Positions 49,052 to 62,225 of a stretch of 64,000 nt of DNA are shown one piece after another. This stretch comes from Magnetospirillum sp. (lineage in GTDB: Bacteria; Pseudomonadota; Alphaproteobacteria; Rhodospirillales; Magnetospirillaceae). Under the pieces are notes generated by a model, which saw only the letters and a program-made list of their open reading frames with translations, was not told the DNA's origin and ran no database searches. Position 1 is the first letter of the stretch, and each line of letters starts with the position of its first letter. The DNA lies in assembly GCA_024707145.1 (NCBI GenBank), contig JANQAI010000005.1:1361516-1425515 (forward strand). Direction: 5' to 3'. Made by a program: the position numbers and the translations under genes.

Positions 49052-51988
49052 AGTTGTTCGTGCGTTTGCTTTCACTTTGGATGGGTTCGGCGTTGCTCGT
49101 GCATGCCGCGTTGAGTGATCGCCCGCTTCTCGTTGAGAAGGCTGCCCCGGGAGCGTTTGCCTTGGTGAGCTCCACCGAGCTCGCGCCGCTCCATGTATCG
49201 GCGGATGATTGGCCCGGGGTCCAACGCGCCGCGCGCGATCTGCAAAAAGACATCGAGCGCGTCACTGGCGAGCGTCCAGCGTTGTCGACGGAAAACCCGG
49301 CAAATGGCGTGAGCGCGGTTATTATCGGCACGGTCGGAAAAAGTGCGTTGGTCGACGGTCTGATTGCCGCCGGAAAACTTGATGTGAAAACAATCCGTGG
49401 AAAATGGGAGGCGTTCGTCATCGAGATCATTGAAAAGCCACTGCCGGGAGTGGAGCGCGCGCTGGTGATTGCGGGCAGCGACAAACGTGGGACGATCTAT
49501 GGCATTTACGAAATCTCCGAGCATATCGGCGTGTCGCCTTGGTATTGGTGGGCGGATGTGCCGGTTAAAAAGAAAGCTGAAATTTATCTCGCGGGCGGAC
49601 GCACCGAGGTCGGCAGTCCGGTTGTGAAATATCGCGGCATTTTTTTGAACGACGAGGCGCCGGCGCTGATGGGTTGGGTCCACGAAAAATACGGCCGTTT
49701 CGGACGTGAATTTCACGCCGATCTATTCGAGCTGATGCTGCGTCTGCGGGCGAATTACGCTTTGGCCGGCGATGTGGACTCCCCGGGCGTTTAACGACGA
49801 CGATCCCGAAAACCCGCGGCTCGCGGACGAATATGGCATCGTGATGGGCACGACACACCACGAGCCGATGATGCGCGCGCATGCGGAATGGCACAAATAC
49901 GGCAAAGGGCCTTGGGATTATACGAAGAACGAGGTCGCGTTGCGGGAGTTTTGGCGGACAGGGTTTGCACGCGTGAAGGATTTCGAGGGCATTGTATCGC
50001 TCGGCATGCGCGGCGACGGCGATGAAGCCATGTCCGCGGAAACGAACACGAAGCTCCTTGAGCGCATTGTGGCGGACCAGCGGAAAATCATCGCGGAGGT
50101 GACCGGACGATCCCGGCAGGAGCAGCCGCAGCTGTGGGCGCTCTACAAGGAAGTCCAGGATTATTACGAGGCCGGCATGCGCGTGCCGGATGACGTGACT
50201 TTGCTTTGGTGTGACGATAACTGGGGTAACCTACGCCGCCTGCCCACGCCGGAGGAGCGGAAGCGCCCCGGCGGGGCAGGTGTTTATTATCACTTCGATT
50301 ACGTGGGCGGGCCGAGAAACTACAAATGGCTCAACGTGACTCCCCTCACCAAAGTCTGGCAACAGATGCACCTTGCATGGCAGACCGAGGCGACGCGGAT
50401 TTGGATCGTCAATGTGGGCGACCTGAAGCCAATGGAGTTTCCGATCGAGTTCTTTATCCACTACGCGTGGAATCCGGCACAGTGGCCTTACGAAAAACTG
50501 GACGAATATTCCCAGCGTTGGGCCGGGCGCGAGTTCGGGGCGAAACACGCAAAGGAAATCGCGGCGCTCATCGATGGTTATACGAAGCTCAATCGCCGGC
50601 GTGTGCCGGAGTTGATGAATGCCGACACCTACAGCATCACCAATTACCGGGAAGCCGAGCGTGTGCTGGCCGAGTGGCAGGATCTGGTGAAGCGCGCCGA
50701 GATGGTGGAGGCGGCGTTGCCGGCTGAGTATCATGATGCGTTTTATCAGCTCGTGCTCTACCCGGTGAAGGCGAGCGCGGGACTCGCTGAACTTTATATC
50801 GCGGTCGGGCGTAATCGGCTTTACGCGCGGCAGGGACGGCTGGATGCAATTTATTTTTCCGCGAGAGCGCGCGAGTTGTTCGCCGCGGATCGCCAACTCG
50901 TCGAACGTTATCACGCACTCGGTGGCGGAAAATGGAATCACATGATGAGTCAGGTGAAGTTTGGCTACACCTCCTGGCAGAGCCCCGAAATGGAGGCGAT
51001 GCCCGCGGTGCACGAGGTGCTTCCACGCCCCGGGGCTGCGCTTGCGGTGGCGGCGGAGGGTTCGGAGATCGCGTGGCCCAGCTACGAAGCGCCGCCGGCA
51101 GTGCTGCCGGAGTTGACCGTGTTTCACGAAGACACGACCCGTTGGATTGATGTCTTTAATCGCGGTGAAACACCCTGCGAGTTCCGCATCTCGGCGGAGC
51201 AGCCGTGGGTAAAATTTTCGAACACGCGCGGCCGGGTGAGTGATCGCACGGTGCGAATTGAAGTGGGCGTCGACTGGATCAAGGTGCCGGCGGGGCGAAG
51301 CGAGGCGACAATCTCAATTGACGGCGGCGAAGCCGGACGTCTCACGGTGCGATTGCCGGTGCGCAAGCCGGCGGAAAAGATCCACGGCTTTGTGGAAGCA
51401 GACGGACACATCGCGATTAACGCTCCCAATTACGATCGTGTGATGCAACGTGGTGAGGTGACGTGGAAGACGTTGCCCAATTTTGGTCGCACGCAGGGTG
51501 GAGTGACGGCGTTCCCGGTATTGACGCCGGCCGTGCCGCCGGGCGGCGATTCGCCGCGGATTGAATATGATTTCCACACTTTTTCCGCCGGCGAGTCGAC
51601 GGTGGAAGTTCATCTTGCTCCGTCGTTGGATTTTCAATCAGGCGAAGGATTGCGCTACGCGATCTCGGTTGATGACGAGGCTCCACAAATCATCAAAGTC
51701 GGCACCTGGACCACATTGCGTGATTGGGAAACGGCAGTGGCAAACAGTGTGCGTCGGGTGAGTTCCAAACACACGTTGTCGTCGCCGGGAAGACACGTGC
51801 TCAAATTCTGGTTGGTCGATCCTGGCGTCGTGCTGGAACGTATTGTGATTGAAACATCCAAGGTTGACCGTGCCGTGGAGCCGCGTGGCCGGCGAATCAA
51901 GCCGGGCGTGCGGACAAGTCATCTCGGTCCGCCGGAAAGTCCGCGCGGCGAACGCGTCGGCGGGTTTGGCATTGCGCTTCCCCCATGA
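49048..51988 (+). CDS. GH115 xylan alpha-1,2-glucuronidase, one frameshift
   Basis: About 979 residues with signal peptide (MKLFVRLLSLWMGSALLVHA). The N-terminal domain shows ALVIAGSDKRGTIYGIYEIS and SPWYWWADVPVKKK, both typical of GH115. One extra base near 49758 breaks the frame; restored text reads NYLWPAMWTPRAFNDDDP. Then GIVMGTTHHEPMMRA, IVSLGMRGDGDEAMS, TLLWCDDNWGNLRRLP and HFDYVGGPRNYKWLN follow. The C-terminal beta domains end at LGPPES, the usual family end. GH115 enzymes remove (4-O-methyl-)glucuronic acid from internal xylose units of polymeric xylan, complementing the GH67 enzyme nearby. Confidence 0.92.
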
Positions 51989-52729
51989 CGGCGGCGAGGA
52001 TCCGTCTCCTATGTATAAAGCTGTGCCGCGGACTGAACCGCATTCAAGGATCGCACACGAAGAGCTTTTGGCGAAGGCGCGGGCAGGCGGGATTGATCTC
52101 TATTTTCTGGGCGATTCCATCACGCGTCGTTGGGGGGCGACGGATTATCCCGACTTGCTCGCGCATTGGCGGAAACATTTTTACGGCTGGAACGCGGGCA
52201 ACTTCGGATGGGGCGGCGACACCACGTGGAATATTCTTTGGCGCGTGCAGAACGGAGAACTCGACGGGGTAAATCCGAAGGTCATCGTGCTCCTCGCCGG
52301 CACGAACAATATTGGCAAGGAACCCATTGCCGATCCGGTCGCCAAAGTGGCGGAAGTCACGCAGGGAGTTCAGGCGATTCTTGAACTTTGTCGCGAGAAG
52401 GCACCCAAGGCGAAGATCGTGGTGATGGGAATCTTCCCGCGCAATGACGGGTCGGCGATGCCGGTGATCAATCAGGCTAACGAAAATCTCGCAAAGTTCG
52501 CGGATGGTGAGACGGTGCGCTACCTAAACATCAACGATCGTCTCGCCGACCGGGATGGACAACTTTTCGACGGCATCGCGGTCGACAAACTTCACTTGAG
52601 ATTGAAAGGCTATCAAGTGTGGGCGGACGCGTTGAAGCCGGTGCTGACCGAGTTGCTCGGTCCGCGGGCAAAAACACGGACACCGCTCCGCCGCCGACCG
52701 GAGATCCAAAAGCGCGAATGCAGAACTAA
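51985..52729 (+). CDS. SGNH/GDSL hydrolase (carbohydrate esterase type)
   Basis: About 245 residues. Block I is LYFLGDSITRRWG with the catalytic Ser; block II NFGWGGDTTWNILWRVQNGE gives the oxyanion Gly; block III LAGTNNIGKEP gives the Asn; block V VDKLHLRLKGY gives the Asp-x-x-His pair. These match bacterial acetylxylan-esterase-type SGNH proteins. One A is missing at 52670-52674; repaired, it ends DTAPPPTGDPKARMQN and stops at 52727-52729. The start is uncertain: ATG 51985 overlaps the GH115 stop but needs a frame change near 52000, while ATG 52011 is in frame and cuts into the domain. A fusion to GH115 by one lost base is also possible. Likely deacetylates xylan. Confidence 0.83.
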
Positions 52730-52740
52730 TCGGCTGCGTG

Positions 52741-52765
52741 GCCGCTGCCGCGGCGGCGGCTTCTT
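52741..52765. terminator. Bidirectional terminator between convergent xylan operons
   Basis: GCCGCTGCCG / CGGCGGCGGC forms a 10-bp self-complementary stem with one G-T pair and almost no loop, followed by TTCTT on the plus strand. It sits exactly between the ends of the two convergent operons. The T run is weak. Confidence 0.45.
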
Positions 52766-52793
52766 GCGGTCACGCGCCGCGCTTCGAGTTTGC

Positions 52794-54464
52794 TCATGGT
52801 TCCACTCGTGCATGCAACCCGACAAGCGCGCCGGTGAAGTGAATGCCTCCACCGGCGGCTTGGACGCTGATAGGGTAGGAGTCTAATTCGGGTGCAAATT
52901 CGTGCCATTCATCCGAACGTGTGGCGTAGTCAAAGCACAGCCGCTCGCCTGCGCCGCGCAGACGGAGTTCGATCGAGGTGAGATCGTGGGACAGTTTGTG
53001 CGTGGCGACGATCTGCGGCGACGGGCCATTCCATTGTTCGATGAAGAGGGTGAGTCCCTGTTCATCACGGCGCACGGCAAAGTAGAGATGATGTGTTTCG
53101 TCTTGAATCGCGACGAGGCCGGCGGAGGTGCCTTTGGCGGAGGGAATTTGCAGGACGGCGGAGGCCGTGAAATGAGCGTGCTGCAGACGGCGGCCGAGAA
53201 AACTCGGATTACTCTTCCCGGAAAGAGACTCGGGACGCGGCGTCAGCCAGAGATTGCCGTCGGCGAGCTTCCACCAATTTTCCTTTGGCGCGCGCAGCAT
53301 GATCCAAAGCGGGGAGAGCTGCGACGTGTCGAATTCGTCCATCCATGTGAAATTTCCCGAGAGCGGCGGCGCGGGGTTCTGCTGGAGGGTGACGCGATTG
53401 GGTGAAGGGACCATGAGCGGGACCCGTTCCCCGGGCGGGAGAATTTGTGGCCAGCCATCTTCCGTCCACGTGACGGGGAGCAAAAAGGTTTCGCGCCCCG
53501 TGGCCCAGGTGTCCGCTGCGTAGGGACGGCAGGCGAGGAACACCGCCCACCAATTTCCGTCGGGACCGATTTCCAGATCGGCGTGGCCGGTGCAGGTGAT
53601 TGCGTTGGGCGCGGTGCCGTCGACGTCGCGCTGCGTGAGGATGGGATTCTGGTCCCAAGATTCGTAGGGACCAATTACCGATTTGCTGCGGAGAATGACT
53701 TGGGAGTGATGGACGGAGGTGCCTCCTTCGGCGCAACAAAGGTAATACCAGCCGTCTTTTTTGTAGAGGTGCGGTCCCTCGATCCAAACGGGCTTCAGGC
53801 TCAGATCGACGCCACCGTTGACGATGATTTTGCGTGGGCCGGTCATCTTGCGGTTCGCGATGTCAAACTCCTGAATCCAAATCGCACGATGCCCGTCGTA
53901 GAGCGGTTTATTGTCGGGCGGGTTGCCGTTGTTAACCATCCACGCGCGCCCATCGTCGTCGAAAAAGAGCGAGGGATCGATGCCGTCAAAATTCAACCAA
54001 ACTGGATCGCTCCACGGTCCCGCGGGATTGGTGGCCGTCATCAGAAAAATTTCCGCCGGCGCCAACCATGGTGCAAGCAACGTAGAAGGTTCCCTTGTGA
54101 TAGCTGATGGCCGGCGCAAAGATGCCGCGCGTGATCCCGAGGCCGTCGTAGTTGAGCTGATCGGGGCGATCGACGACGTGGCCAATTTGGCGCCAGTTGA
54201 CCAGATCGTGGCTGTGGAAAATCGGAATGCCAGGGAAGTGAGCGAAGCTGGAATTGATGAGGTAATAGTCTTCGCCGACGCGACAGATGCTCGGATCCGG
54301 ATAATAGCCGGTAAGGATGGGATTGCGAAAATGCCCGGTTGGCAGCGGCGGGCTGAATGCGGCGTCCTTGCCGGTGTAAGTGAAACGCTTAAATGCAACC
54401 GATGGGGTCGGCACGCCGTGGACGATGGTCGCGAAGAGAAGGAAAGCGAAGGCGGCGGCGATTT

Positions 54465-54468
<4 letters not shown>
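52794..54468 (-). CDS. GH43 beta-xylosidase/arabinofuranosidase with C-terminal beta-sandwich, one frameshift
   Basis: About 557 residues with signal peptide (MKIAAAFAFLLFATIVHGVP). The propeller begins FRNPILTGYYPDPSICRVGE, where the Asp of YPDPS is the catalytic base. One extra base at 54045-54052 breaks the frame; restored text reads AGGIFLMTATNPAGPW. Then GIDPSLFFDDDGRAWMVNNG (pKa modulator Asp) and VWIEGPHLYKKDGWYYL (general-acid Glu). The C-terminal 200 residues are the xylosidase concanavalin-like sandwich (SNPSFLGRRLQHAHFTASAV). It is the last gene of the minus-strand xylan operon; its ATG overlaps the GH67 stop (ATGA). Cleaves xylo-oligosaccharides from the non-reducing end. Confidence 0.9.
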
Positions 54469-56576
<2,108 letters not shown>

Positions 56577-56580
56577 GGCA

Positions 56581-58093
56581 TCAACGGGCGGAGGCGAGTC
56601 GCCGGCGTTCGGCGAGTTCCTCGGCCATTTTGAGCGTGGTCGTTTTGTTGAGACGGCAGCAGGCAATGGCGATAGCCCCGCCGACAAAGAGAAGGCCGAC
56701 AAAAATGCTGCTGGAGAAATGGTAGCCCTTGACCGCGTTCGCGGCCTCCGGGAAACGGGTGTCGTAGTCGAAGAAGCCGGCCATAAACCACAGAAACGCG
56801 GCCGAACCGAGCGCGAGGCCGACTTTGAGGGCGAAGCAAATGGTTGCAAAAACCATGCCGGTGAAACGACGTCCCGTTTGCCACTCGGAGTAGTCTGCGG
56901 CGTCGGCATACATCGCCCACGCGACAGCGATGGTGGGCGCGTAGACCAGCGATCCATTGATCGCGAGCAGGAGCATGCCGGTGGTATTGGTGGGACTGAG
57001 GAGGAAGTAGGCAAAGGCGTTGAGAGCGGCGAGGATGAACCCGACAAGGATTACCGACTTTTTGCCGAAGCGTTGCGCGAGACCGGACGAGAGAATAATC
57101 ACGATCACCGTCGTGCCGAAGCCCGCCATGTTCATGATGCTGTTAAACACGTCTGCGACGTTCGAACTCGCGAGATTGTCGCGCGTGCCGTGCACAATGT
57201 AACCGAGCCACTCAAGAAGTCCGTCGCCCTTTGCAGGAGGTCGGGCGTGGTGAGTCCGATTTTTCAAGGAAATCGAACATGGCCGCTTTGTCCGCGTAAC
57301 GGTGATAGAAATTGTAATGAGCGCCCCCGCGGTAGGCGAGCATCCCAAAATTAAAGAGCGTGAAAATCATCAACGTGCGCCACGGCTGATTACGCAGCAG
57401 GTCAACGAAGTCCTGTTTGGGCGAACTCTTCACTTCGGCCACGGGCTTGATGCGTTCCTTGGTCGTGAAAAAAGTGATGAGGAAAAGCACGAGGCAGAGT
57501 CCGGCCCAGATGGTCATGGTCATCTGCCAGCCGTGCTGGCGGTCGTGGCCCTCGGCGAATTTGGCGACGAGCGGAAGCGTGAGCCCGCCGACGATGAATT
57601 GCGCGACATTGACCGAAACGAAACGGTAGGAGTTGAGTTTGGTGCGTTCGTTGAGGTCTCCGGTCATGACGCCGCCCAGCGCGGAGTAGGGCATGTTGTT
57701 CATCGAATAGAGCGTCATGAGCACGGCGTTCGTGATGCCGGCGTAGGCGATAACCATGCCGGTGCTCCAACCCCAGCTTTCGTCGGGCGTGGTGTAAGCG
57801 AGCACCATCACGATGGCCCAGGGAACGGAGGTCCAGAGCACCCACGGGCGGAATTTTCCCCAGCGGGTGTTGGTGCGGTCTGCGAGCACTCCCATGATCG
57901 GATCGAAGAGCGCGTCCCACAGGCGCGGCCAAAGCAGAATCGCCGCGGCGGCGTTGGCGGAAAGACCGAAGACGTCAGTGTAGAAATTCAGCTGGAAGAG
58001 AACCATCGTCATGAAGACGAAGTTCGCCGCTGCATCGCCGGCGCTGTAGCCGGCTTTTTCTATAAATGAAAGTTTTTGGGGCGGGGTGCTCAT
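56581..58093 (-). CDS. GPH-family (MelB-like) sugar:cation symporter, about two frameshifts
   Basis: About 503 residues, twelve transmembrane helices. The N-terminus SFIEKAGYSAGDAAANFVFM and the family signature DALFDPIMGVLADRTNTRWG with KFRPWVLW are diagnostic for glycoside-pentoside-hexuronide cation symporters (MelB/XynB-type transporters). The frame is lost near 57262 and again near 57235 in the large central loop; in between the third frame reads LTTPDLLQRA. The second half shows NMAGFGTTVIVIILSSGLAQ and MYADAADYSEWQTGRRFTGM. It would import xylobiose, aldouronic acids or xylose into the cytoplasm. Between xylA and GH67 in one operon. Confidence 0.88.
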
Positions 58094-58140
58094 GAAAGGG
58101 GTAAAGGGGCGAGGCCGGCGAGCAGCGGTCCCGGGATGAC

Positions 58141-59467
58141 TCAGTGCAGATACTGCATGAGGAGATTTTCGAGGTATTCCTGTTTGCCGGAACGCGGCGT
58201 GGGTTCGCTGAGTTTGGTGATGACGAGTTTCTCAAGGGACTTGAAGCTGGCTTTGCCGGTTTCGATGTCCTTGCCGTAACCGGAGTCGAACGACGAATAG
58301 CGATCGGCGACGAACTTCTCGAATTTGCCGTCGGCGAGGATGCGTTTGGCGATCTTGAAGGCGAGGGCGTAGGCGTCCATGCCGCCGATGTGGGCGACGA
58401 ATAGATCCTCGAGATCGATCGATGGGCGACGGAGCTTCGCGTCGAAATTAAATCCGCCTGAACCGGAGCCCGCCAGCGCGAAGAATCGAAACCATTGCGA
58501 GGGTGAGCTGGCGCACGTCGGTGGAGAATTGGTCGGTGTCCCAGCCGAGGAGTTCGTCGCCGGAGTTCGCATCGATGGAACCGAGCATGCCCGCGGCGGC
58601 CGCGACTTCGATTTCGTGGTTAAACGTGTGACCGGCGAGCGTGGCGTGATTGGTCTCGATGTTGAATTTGAAATACTGGTCGAGACCGTAGGTGCGCAGG
58701 AAGGCGATGCCGGAGGCGACGTCGAAATCGTATTGGTGTTTGGTCGGCTCCTTCGGCTTTGGTTCGATGAGAAACTGGCCCTTGAAGCCGATGCTGCGCG
58801 CGTAATCGACGGCCATGTGCATGAAACGCGCAAGGTGGTCCTGTTCGCGTTTCAGATTCGTATTGAGCAGCGTTTCATAGCCTTCGCGGCCGCCCCAGAA
58901 GACGTAGTTTTCACCACCGAGTTCCTTGGTGACTTCGAGTGCTTTTTTCACCTGCGCTGCCGCATACGCGAAGACGTGCGCATCGGGATTGGTGGCGGCA
59001 CCGCACATATAGCGCGGATTCGAGAAGAGGTTCGCGGTGCCCCAGAGGAGCTTTACGCCGGTGGCCTTTTGGAGCTGTTTGGCGTGCGCGATAAGGGCGT
59101 CGAGGTTCTTGTTGGACTCGGCGAGCGTGCGGCCTTCCGGCGCGATGTCACGATCGTGGAAGCACCAGAACGGCGCTTCGATTTTTGGGAAAAATTCGAA
59201 CGCCGCGTCCATGCGACGCTTCGCCGTGGTTAGGGTGTCGCCGCCTTTTTCCCAAGGGCGCACGATGGTGCCCGGGCCGAAAGGATCTCCGCCGACGCCT
59301 CGAAACGCGTGCCAGTAGGCGATGCTGAAACGCATGTGTTCCTTCAGCGTTTTGCCATCGATGAGTTCGGCCGGATTATAATGACGGAACGCGAGCGGGT
59401 TGGTCGTTTGAGCGCCTTCGTAGGCGATTTTTGCGAAGCCGGGAAAATGGGCGGAAGCAGCTTTCAT
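58141..59467 (-). CDS. xylA: Xylose isomerase, one frameshift
   Basis: About 441 residues, the usual size of class II xylose isomerase. Signature elements are [12 protein letters not shown] (catalytic His with Asp), [40 protein letters not shown] (metal-ligand Glu and the KPxEPxxHQYD motif), [19 protein letters not shown] and [20 protein letters not shown]. The frame is lost near 58480, inside the last barrel strand; the other frame continues [18 protein letters not shown] to the stop. Converts D-xylose to D-xylulose. It is the first gene of the minus-strand xylan operon. No xylulokinase gene is in the window. Confidence 0.95.
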
Positions 59468-59612
59468 GAGATTGGACCGGGGAGCGATCGATGCCGGAGC
59501 AGGGTAAATTTTCGCCTACTAGATTGGAACGGATTTCCGAATACAATCTGCGATCGGTCCTAACTATAGACTTGTAGAGAGGTCCTGGGCGTTTAGCTCT
59601 GATTTTACCCCG
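59468..59612. promoter_or_regulatory. xylA-lacI divergent promoter with dyad
   Basis: 145 bp between divergent starts. AGATTG (59521-59526) and CAATCT (59544-59549) form a perfect 6-bp inverted repeat, and the 10-mer CGGATTTCCG (59530-59539), itself a CGGA/TCCG dyad, shares nearly the same centre. A centred double dyad is what a dimeric LacI-type repressor binds, so this is the best operator candidate for the adjacent regulator. Confidence 0.45.
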
Positions 59613-60699
59613 ATGAATAAAATCCGAGTGACCCTCGCTGATGTCGCGCGCGAAGCAAAGGTGCACGTGACCACCGTTTCGCTGGCGATGAGAAATCATC
59701 CGCGGTTGCCCGAGGAAACGCGTAACCGGATCCGTCAGCTCGCGGAGAAAATGGGCTACAGTCCCGATCCGTTTTTGCAGGCGCTGGTGGCGTATCGTGG
59801 GAAGACCATGAATCGCCGGAATCCGCCGACGCTGGCTTATGTGACGAATTGGAAAACGCGTTGGGGGTGGCAAAAAACGACCGCGCATCCGGAGTTTTAT
59901 GCGGGAGCCAAGGCGAAGGCGCGTGAACTGGGATTTAACCTTGAGCACTTTTGGCTGGGCGAACCGGGCATGACCCAAGAGCGACTCGATCAGATTCTCA
60001 ATACCCGCGGCATCAATGGCGTGGTGATCGCGTCGCACATGCGTGAGATGGATCGGGCGTTGCAGCTGGATTGGTCGCGATTCAGCGCGGTGAAGATCGA
60101 TTATTTTCCGCATGAACCGAAGCTGCACAACGTGACGAACAATCAGTGCGACGTCATTCGGCTCGCGATGCAGCGGCTGATTGCGGGGGGATATCGCCGG
60201 ATCGGATTTGTGATGCACCGCGGTTGGGATCACAGCGTGGACCACCTCTGGACAGCGGGCTTTTTTGTGTGAACAGACGAATCTCGGCGTGAAGGAACGT
60301 ATTCCGATGTTTCTTTTCCCCGGAGCCGAGCCGGTGGCCGCGTGGATGGGAGAAAGTCAGTCGGACGTGGTTGCGCCGACGGAAGGGTTTAGGCGGTGGT
60401 TCGATAAATACCGTCCCGAGGTGATCGTGAGCAAAGGCTCGTTTGTGCAGCCGTGCTTTGCGGAGATGAAACTCAAGGTGCCGCGCGATGTGGCGTTCGT
60501 GGATGTGTTTCTGGAGGACTGTTCGGGCAAGACCGCCGGCGTGCGACAGAATCACGACACGGTGGGGGAACTCGCGGTGGAAATTCTGGCGGGGCAATTA
60601 CACCATAATAAATTTGGCGTGCCGGAAATTCCCACGACGACCTATGTGGAAGGCTCTTGGTTCGATGGTGCAAGTTGCCCGATGCCGCTTAAAAGCTGA
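59613..60699 (+). CDS. LacI-family transcriptional regulator, one frameshift
   Basis: About 361 residues. The N-terminal LacI helix-turn-helix and hinge are clear (VTLADVAREAKVHVTTVSLA, then NRIRQLAEKMGYSPDP). The periplasmic-binding-protein-like sensor domain follows (GVVIASHMREMDRALQLDW, GGYRRIGFVMHRGWDHSVDH). The T6 run at 60261-60266 has one base too many; restored text reads AGFLCEQTNLGVKER. The C-terminal half has RPEVIVSKGSFVQPCFAEMK and NHDTVGELAVEILAGQ. It is divergent from xylA, so it most likely represses the xylan operon and releases on a xylose-type inducer. Confidence 0.9.
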
Positions 60700-60732
60700 G
60701 TGGATACAGAAAATGGGCGATGGCCCAGTCGC

Positions 60733-60822
60733 GTGAAAGGCCCGTGCAAGTGGTGCGGCAACGATAGTCATTTGCGGAAAGGCCGCTGCAATTGTCGGCA
60801 GATTGCAATTGGCGGGGGATAA
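60733..60822 (+). CDS. Possible 29-residue zinc-ribbon-like microprotein
   Basis: From GTG 60733 the frame reads CKWCGN, then RKGRCNCRQIAIGGG and stops at 60820-60822. A C-x2-C followed by C-x-C with basic linker is the pattern of a small zinc ribbon. No ribosome-binding site is obvious, and the stretch contains two TGCAATTG direct repeats, so it may be non-coding regulatory DNA instead. Confidence 0.2.
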   Translation: MKGPCKWCGNDSHLRKGRCNCRQIAIGGG

Positions 60823-60892
60823 GTAAAAAAAATGTGGTCTAGGTAAATTATCCTATCGCGTGCGGCACTCTCTATGCACTGAAGTCGACGCG

Positions 60893-61238
60893 ATGAAAAC
60901 TTTTCGCGAACTTTATTGTGAAGCTCATGGGATTCCCCCTCGAGAAGTTTGAGCGCGCCGTCGTTTTTCGCTGCCTGCATTTACAGGCGAAACCGCTGTG
61001 GTGGCTGCTCTGGTTAAACCGCGATTACTACGCGGCTGATTTCGATTTTGTGGGTGGCGTGGGTTCGTTGCGCAGCCAGCGGGATTTTCGCACGGAGGTT
61101 TCAGAGTTTCACTATCATCCGCGCAATCGCGGGTTGTTGCGTTCGGGACTGCAACTGCGCGTGTCGGCGAAGAAGGTCCAGAAGCTCTTCGAAAAATACG
61201 TGCAAAATCCGCACAGCACCGCGCCGATGCCGCATTGA
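60893..61238 (+). CDS. Conserved hypothetical protein, one frameshift
   Basis: About 114 residues. ATG 60893 reads MKTFRELYCEAHGIP; one base too many in C5 (60935-60939) breaks the frame, and the restored text continues LEKFERAVVFRCLHLQAKPL, then WWLLWLNRDYYAADFDFVGG and LRSGLQLRVSAKKVQKLFEK. From memory this resembles a short protein conserved in Opitutaceae-type genomes; I know no function. It is convergent with the sigma-factor gene, 7 bp between stops, with no room for a terminator. Confidence 0.65.
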
Positions 61239-61245
61239 GCACGCC

Positions 61246-61809
61246 TCACCCGGTTCGGAAAAAGCGCGATAGACTTTTTTTGAGCAAACCACGGGCGCGA
61301 TAGAGTCGGGTTTCGACGCCTTTTGGGGTCGTGCCCACGATATCCGCGATTTCCGCGTGGGATTTCTGTTCGTATTCAAAAAGGAGAATCGCTTCGCGGA
61401 GGTCAGCGGGAAGGTCCGCGATGGCGTCGCGAACGGCGTTTGCTTTTTCGGATTCAATGACGTCGCCGAGCGGAGACTGCGCGCCCGCCGGCTCGGGGGT
61501 TTCATCCAGCGTGGTGAATTGAGGACGGCGTTGCGCGGCCCGGGCACGATCGCGCGCGAGGTTGAGCGCGATTTGAAACATCCACGTGGAAAATTTTTGG
61601 CCGAGACGGAAACGCTGCCTGTGTCGGTGGATGCGCACGAAGGTTTCGAGCGCGCACTCCATCGCATCGTGTTCGTTTTGTGTGTAGCGGAATAGAAAAT
61701 TTCTGAGCGGAATTTCCCAGCGGGACATGAGACGGTTGAGCGCCGCATCGTTGCCTTGTTGCAAAGCGTGCATGTCGGCCGAATCACGGTCTGCCGGGGC
61801 GACGGTCAT
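61246..61809 (-). CDS. ECF-type RNA polymerase sigma factor
   Basis: 187 residues. Region 2 is read in ALNRLMSRWEIPLRNFLFRY with the DAMECALETFVRIHRH core and KFSTWMFQIALNLARDRARA. The linker is Pro/Glu-rich, and region 4 is LPADLREAILLFEYEQKSHA with the helix-turn-helix EIADIVGTTPKGVETRLYRA. Its ATG overlaps the stop of the Spy/CpxP-like gene (ATGA at 61807-61809), so it is the last gene of a three-gene translationally coupled cassette. Likely responds to envelope or metal stress through its neighbours. Confidence 0.92.
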   Translation of the reverse strand: MTVAPADRDSADMHALQQGNDAALNRLMSRWEIPLRNFLFRYTQNEHDAMECALETFVRIHRHRQRFRLGQKFSTWMFQIALNLARDRARAAQRRPQFTTLDETPEPAGAQSPLGDVIESEKANAVRDAIADLPADLREAILLFEYEQKSHAEIADIVGTTPKGVETRLYRARGLLKKSLSRFFRTG

Positions 61810-62225
61810 TTCAAACCCAGCGGGGCAGCGTGGTCGTGGCCGGAAATTTTCGGCTCCATGAGCGCGAGGAACTGGCGGGCCTGCGCCGGCTCCATTTGCG
61901 CGGCGACTTCGCGAAGGTGTTTTGAGGTCGCGTCAAAACACACCTGTTTCAGGCGGGCCAATTCGGTTTGCAGCGCGGGATCGTCGGGAGCGGCGGCGAG
62001 TTGCCGCTGGATCTGCATGATTTGCGCGCAGTGCTCGGCGCAAATGGGCTCGTAGTCCGCTTGAAGTTTTTCGACGGCGGCGCGTTGGGTTTCCGTGAGC
62101 TTAAATTCCCGCTGAAGCCAGGTGTCGGGATCTTCTTCCGCAGGACGCATGATTCCACGTGTGATCGCGTAGGAAAGCGCACCCACCGCGAGCGCGGCTA
62201 CCAGGGAAAGCAGGAGCCGTTTCAT
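61806..62225 (-). CDS. Spy/CpxP-like periplasmic (metal-sensor) protein
   Basis: 139 residues from ATG 62225. An N-terminal membrane anchor or signal (MKRLLLSLVAALAVGALSYA) precedes an all-helical domain: TWLQREFKLTETQRAAVEKL, then YEPICAEHCAQIMQIQRQLA and a helix with CFDATSKHLREVAAQMEPAQ. The C-x3-C pair and His residues (including HDHAAPLGLK at the end) resemble metal-binding CnrX/ZraP-type sensors. It overlaps both neighbours by ATGA. Likely an envelope sensor working with the sigma factor. Confidence 0.83.
   Translation of the reverse strand: MKRLLLSLVAALAVGALSYAITRGIMRPAEEDPDTWLQREFKLTETQRAAVEKLQADYEPICAEHCAQIMQIQRQLAAAPDDPALQTELARLKQVCFDATSKHLREVAAQMEPAQARQFLALMEPKISGHDHAAPLGLK

Noticed and set aside
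51849..52010. Upstream extension of the SGNH esterase
   Set aside because: The extension overlaps the GH115 C-terminus, lacks a hydrophobic signal and has shadow-like composition.
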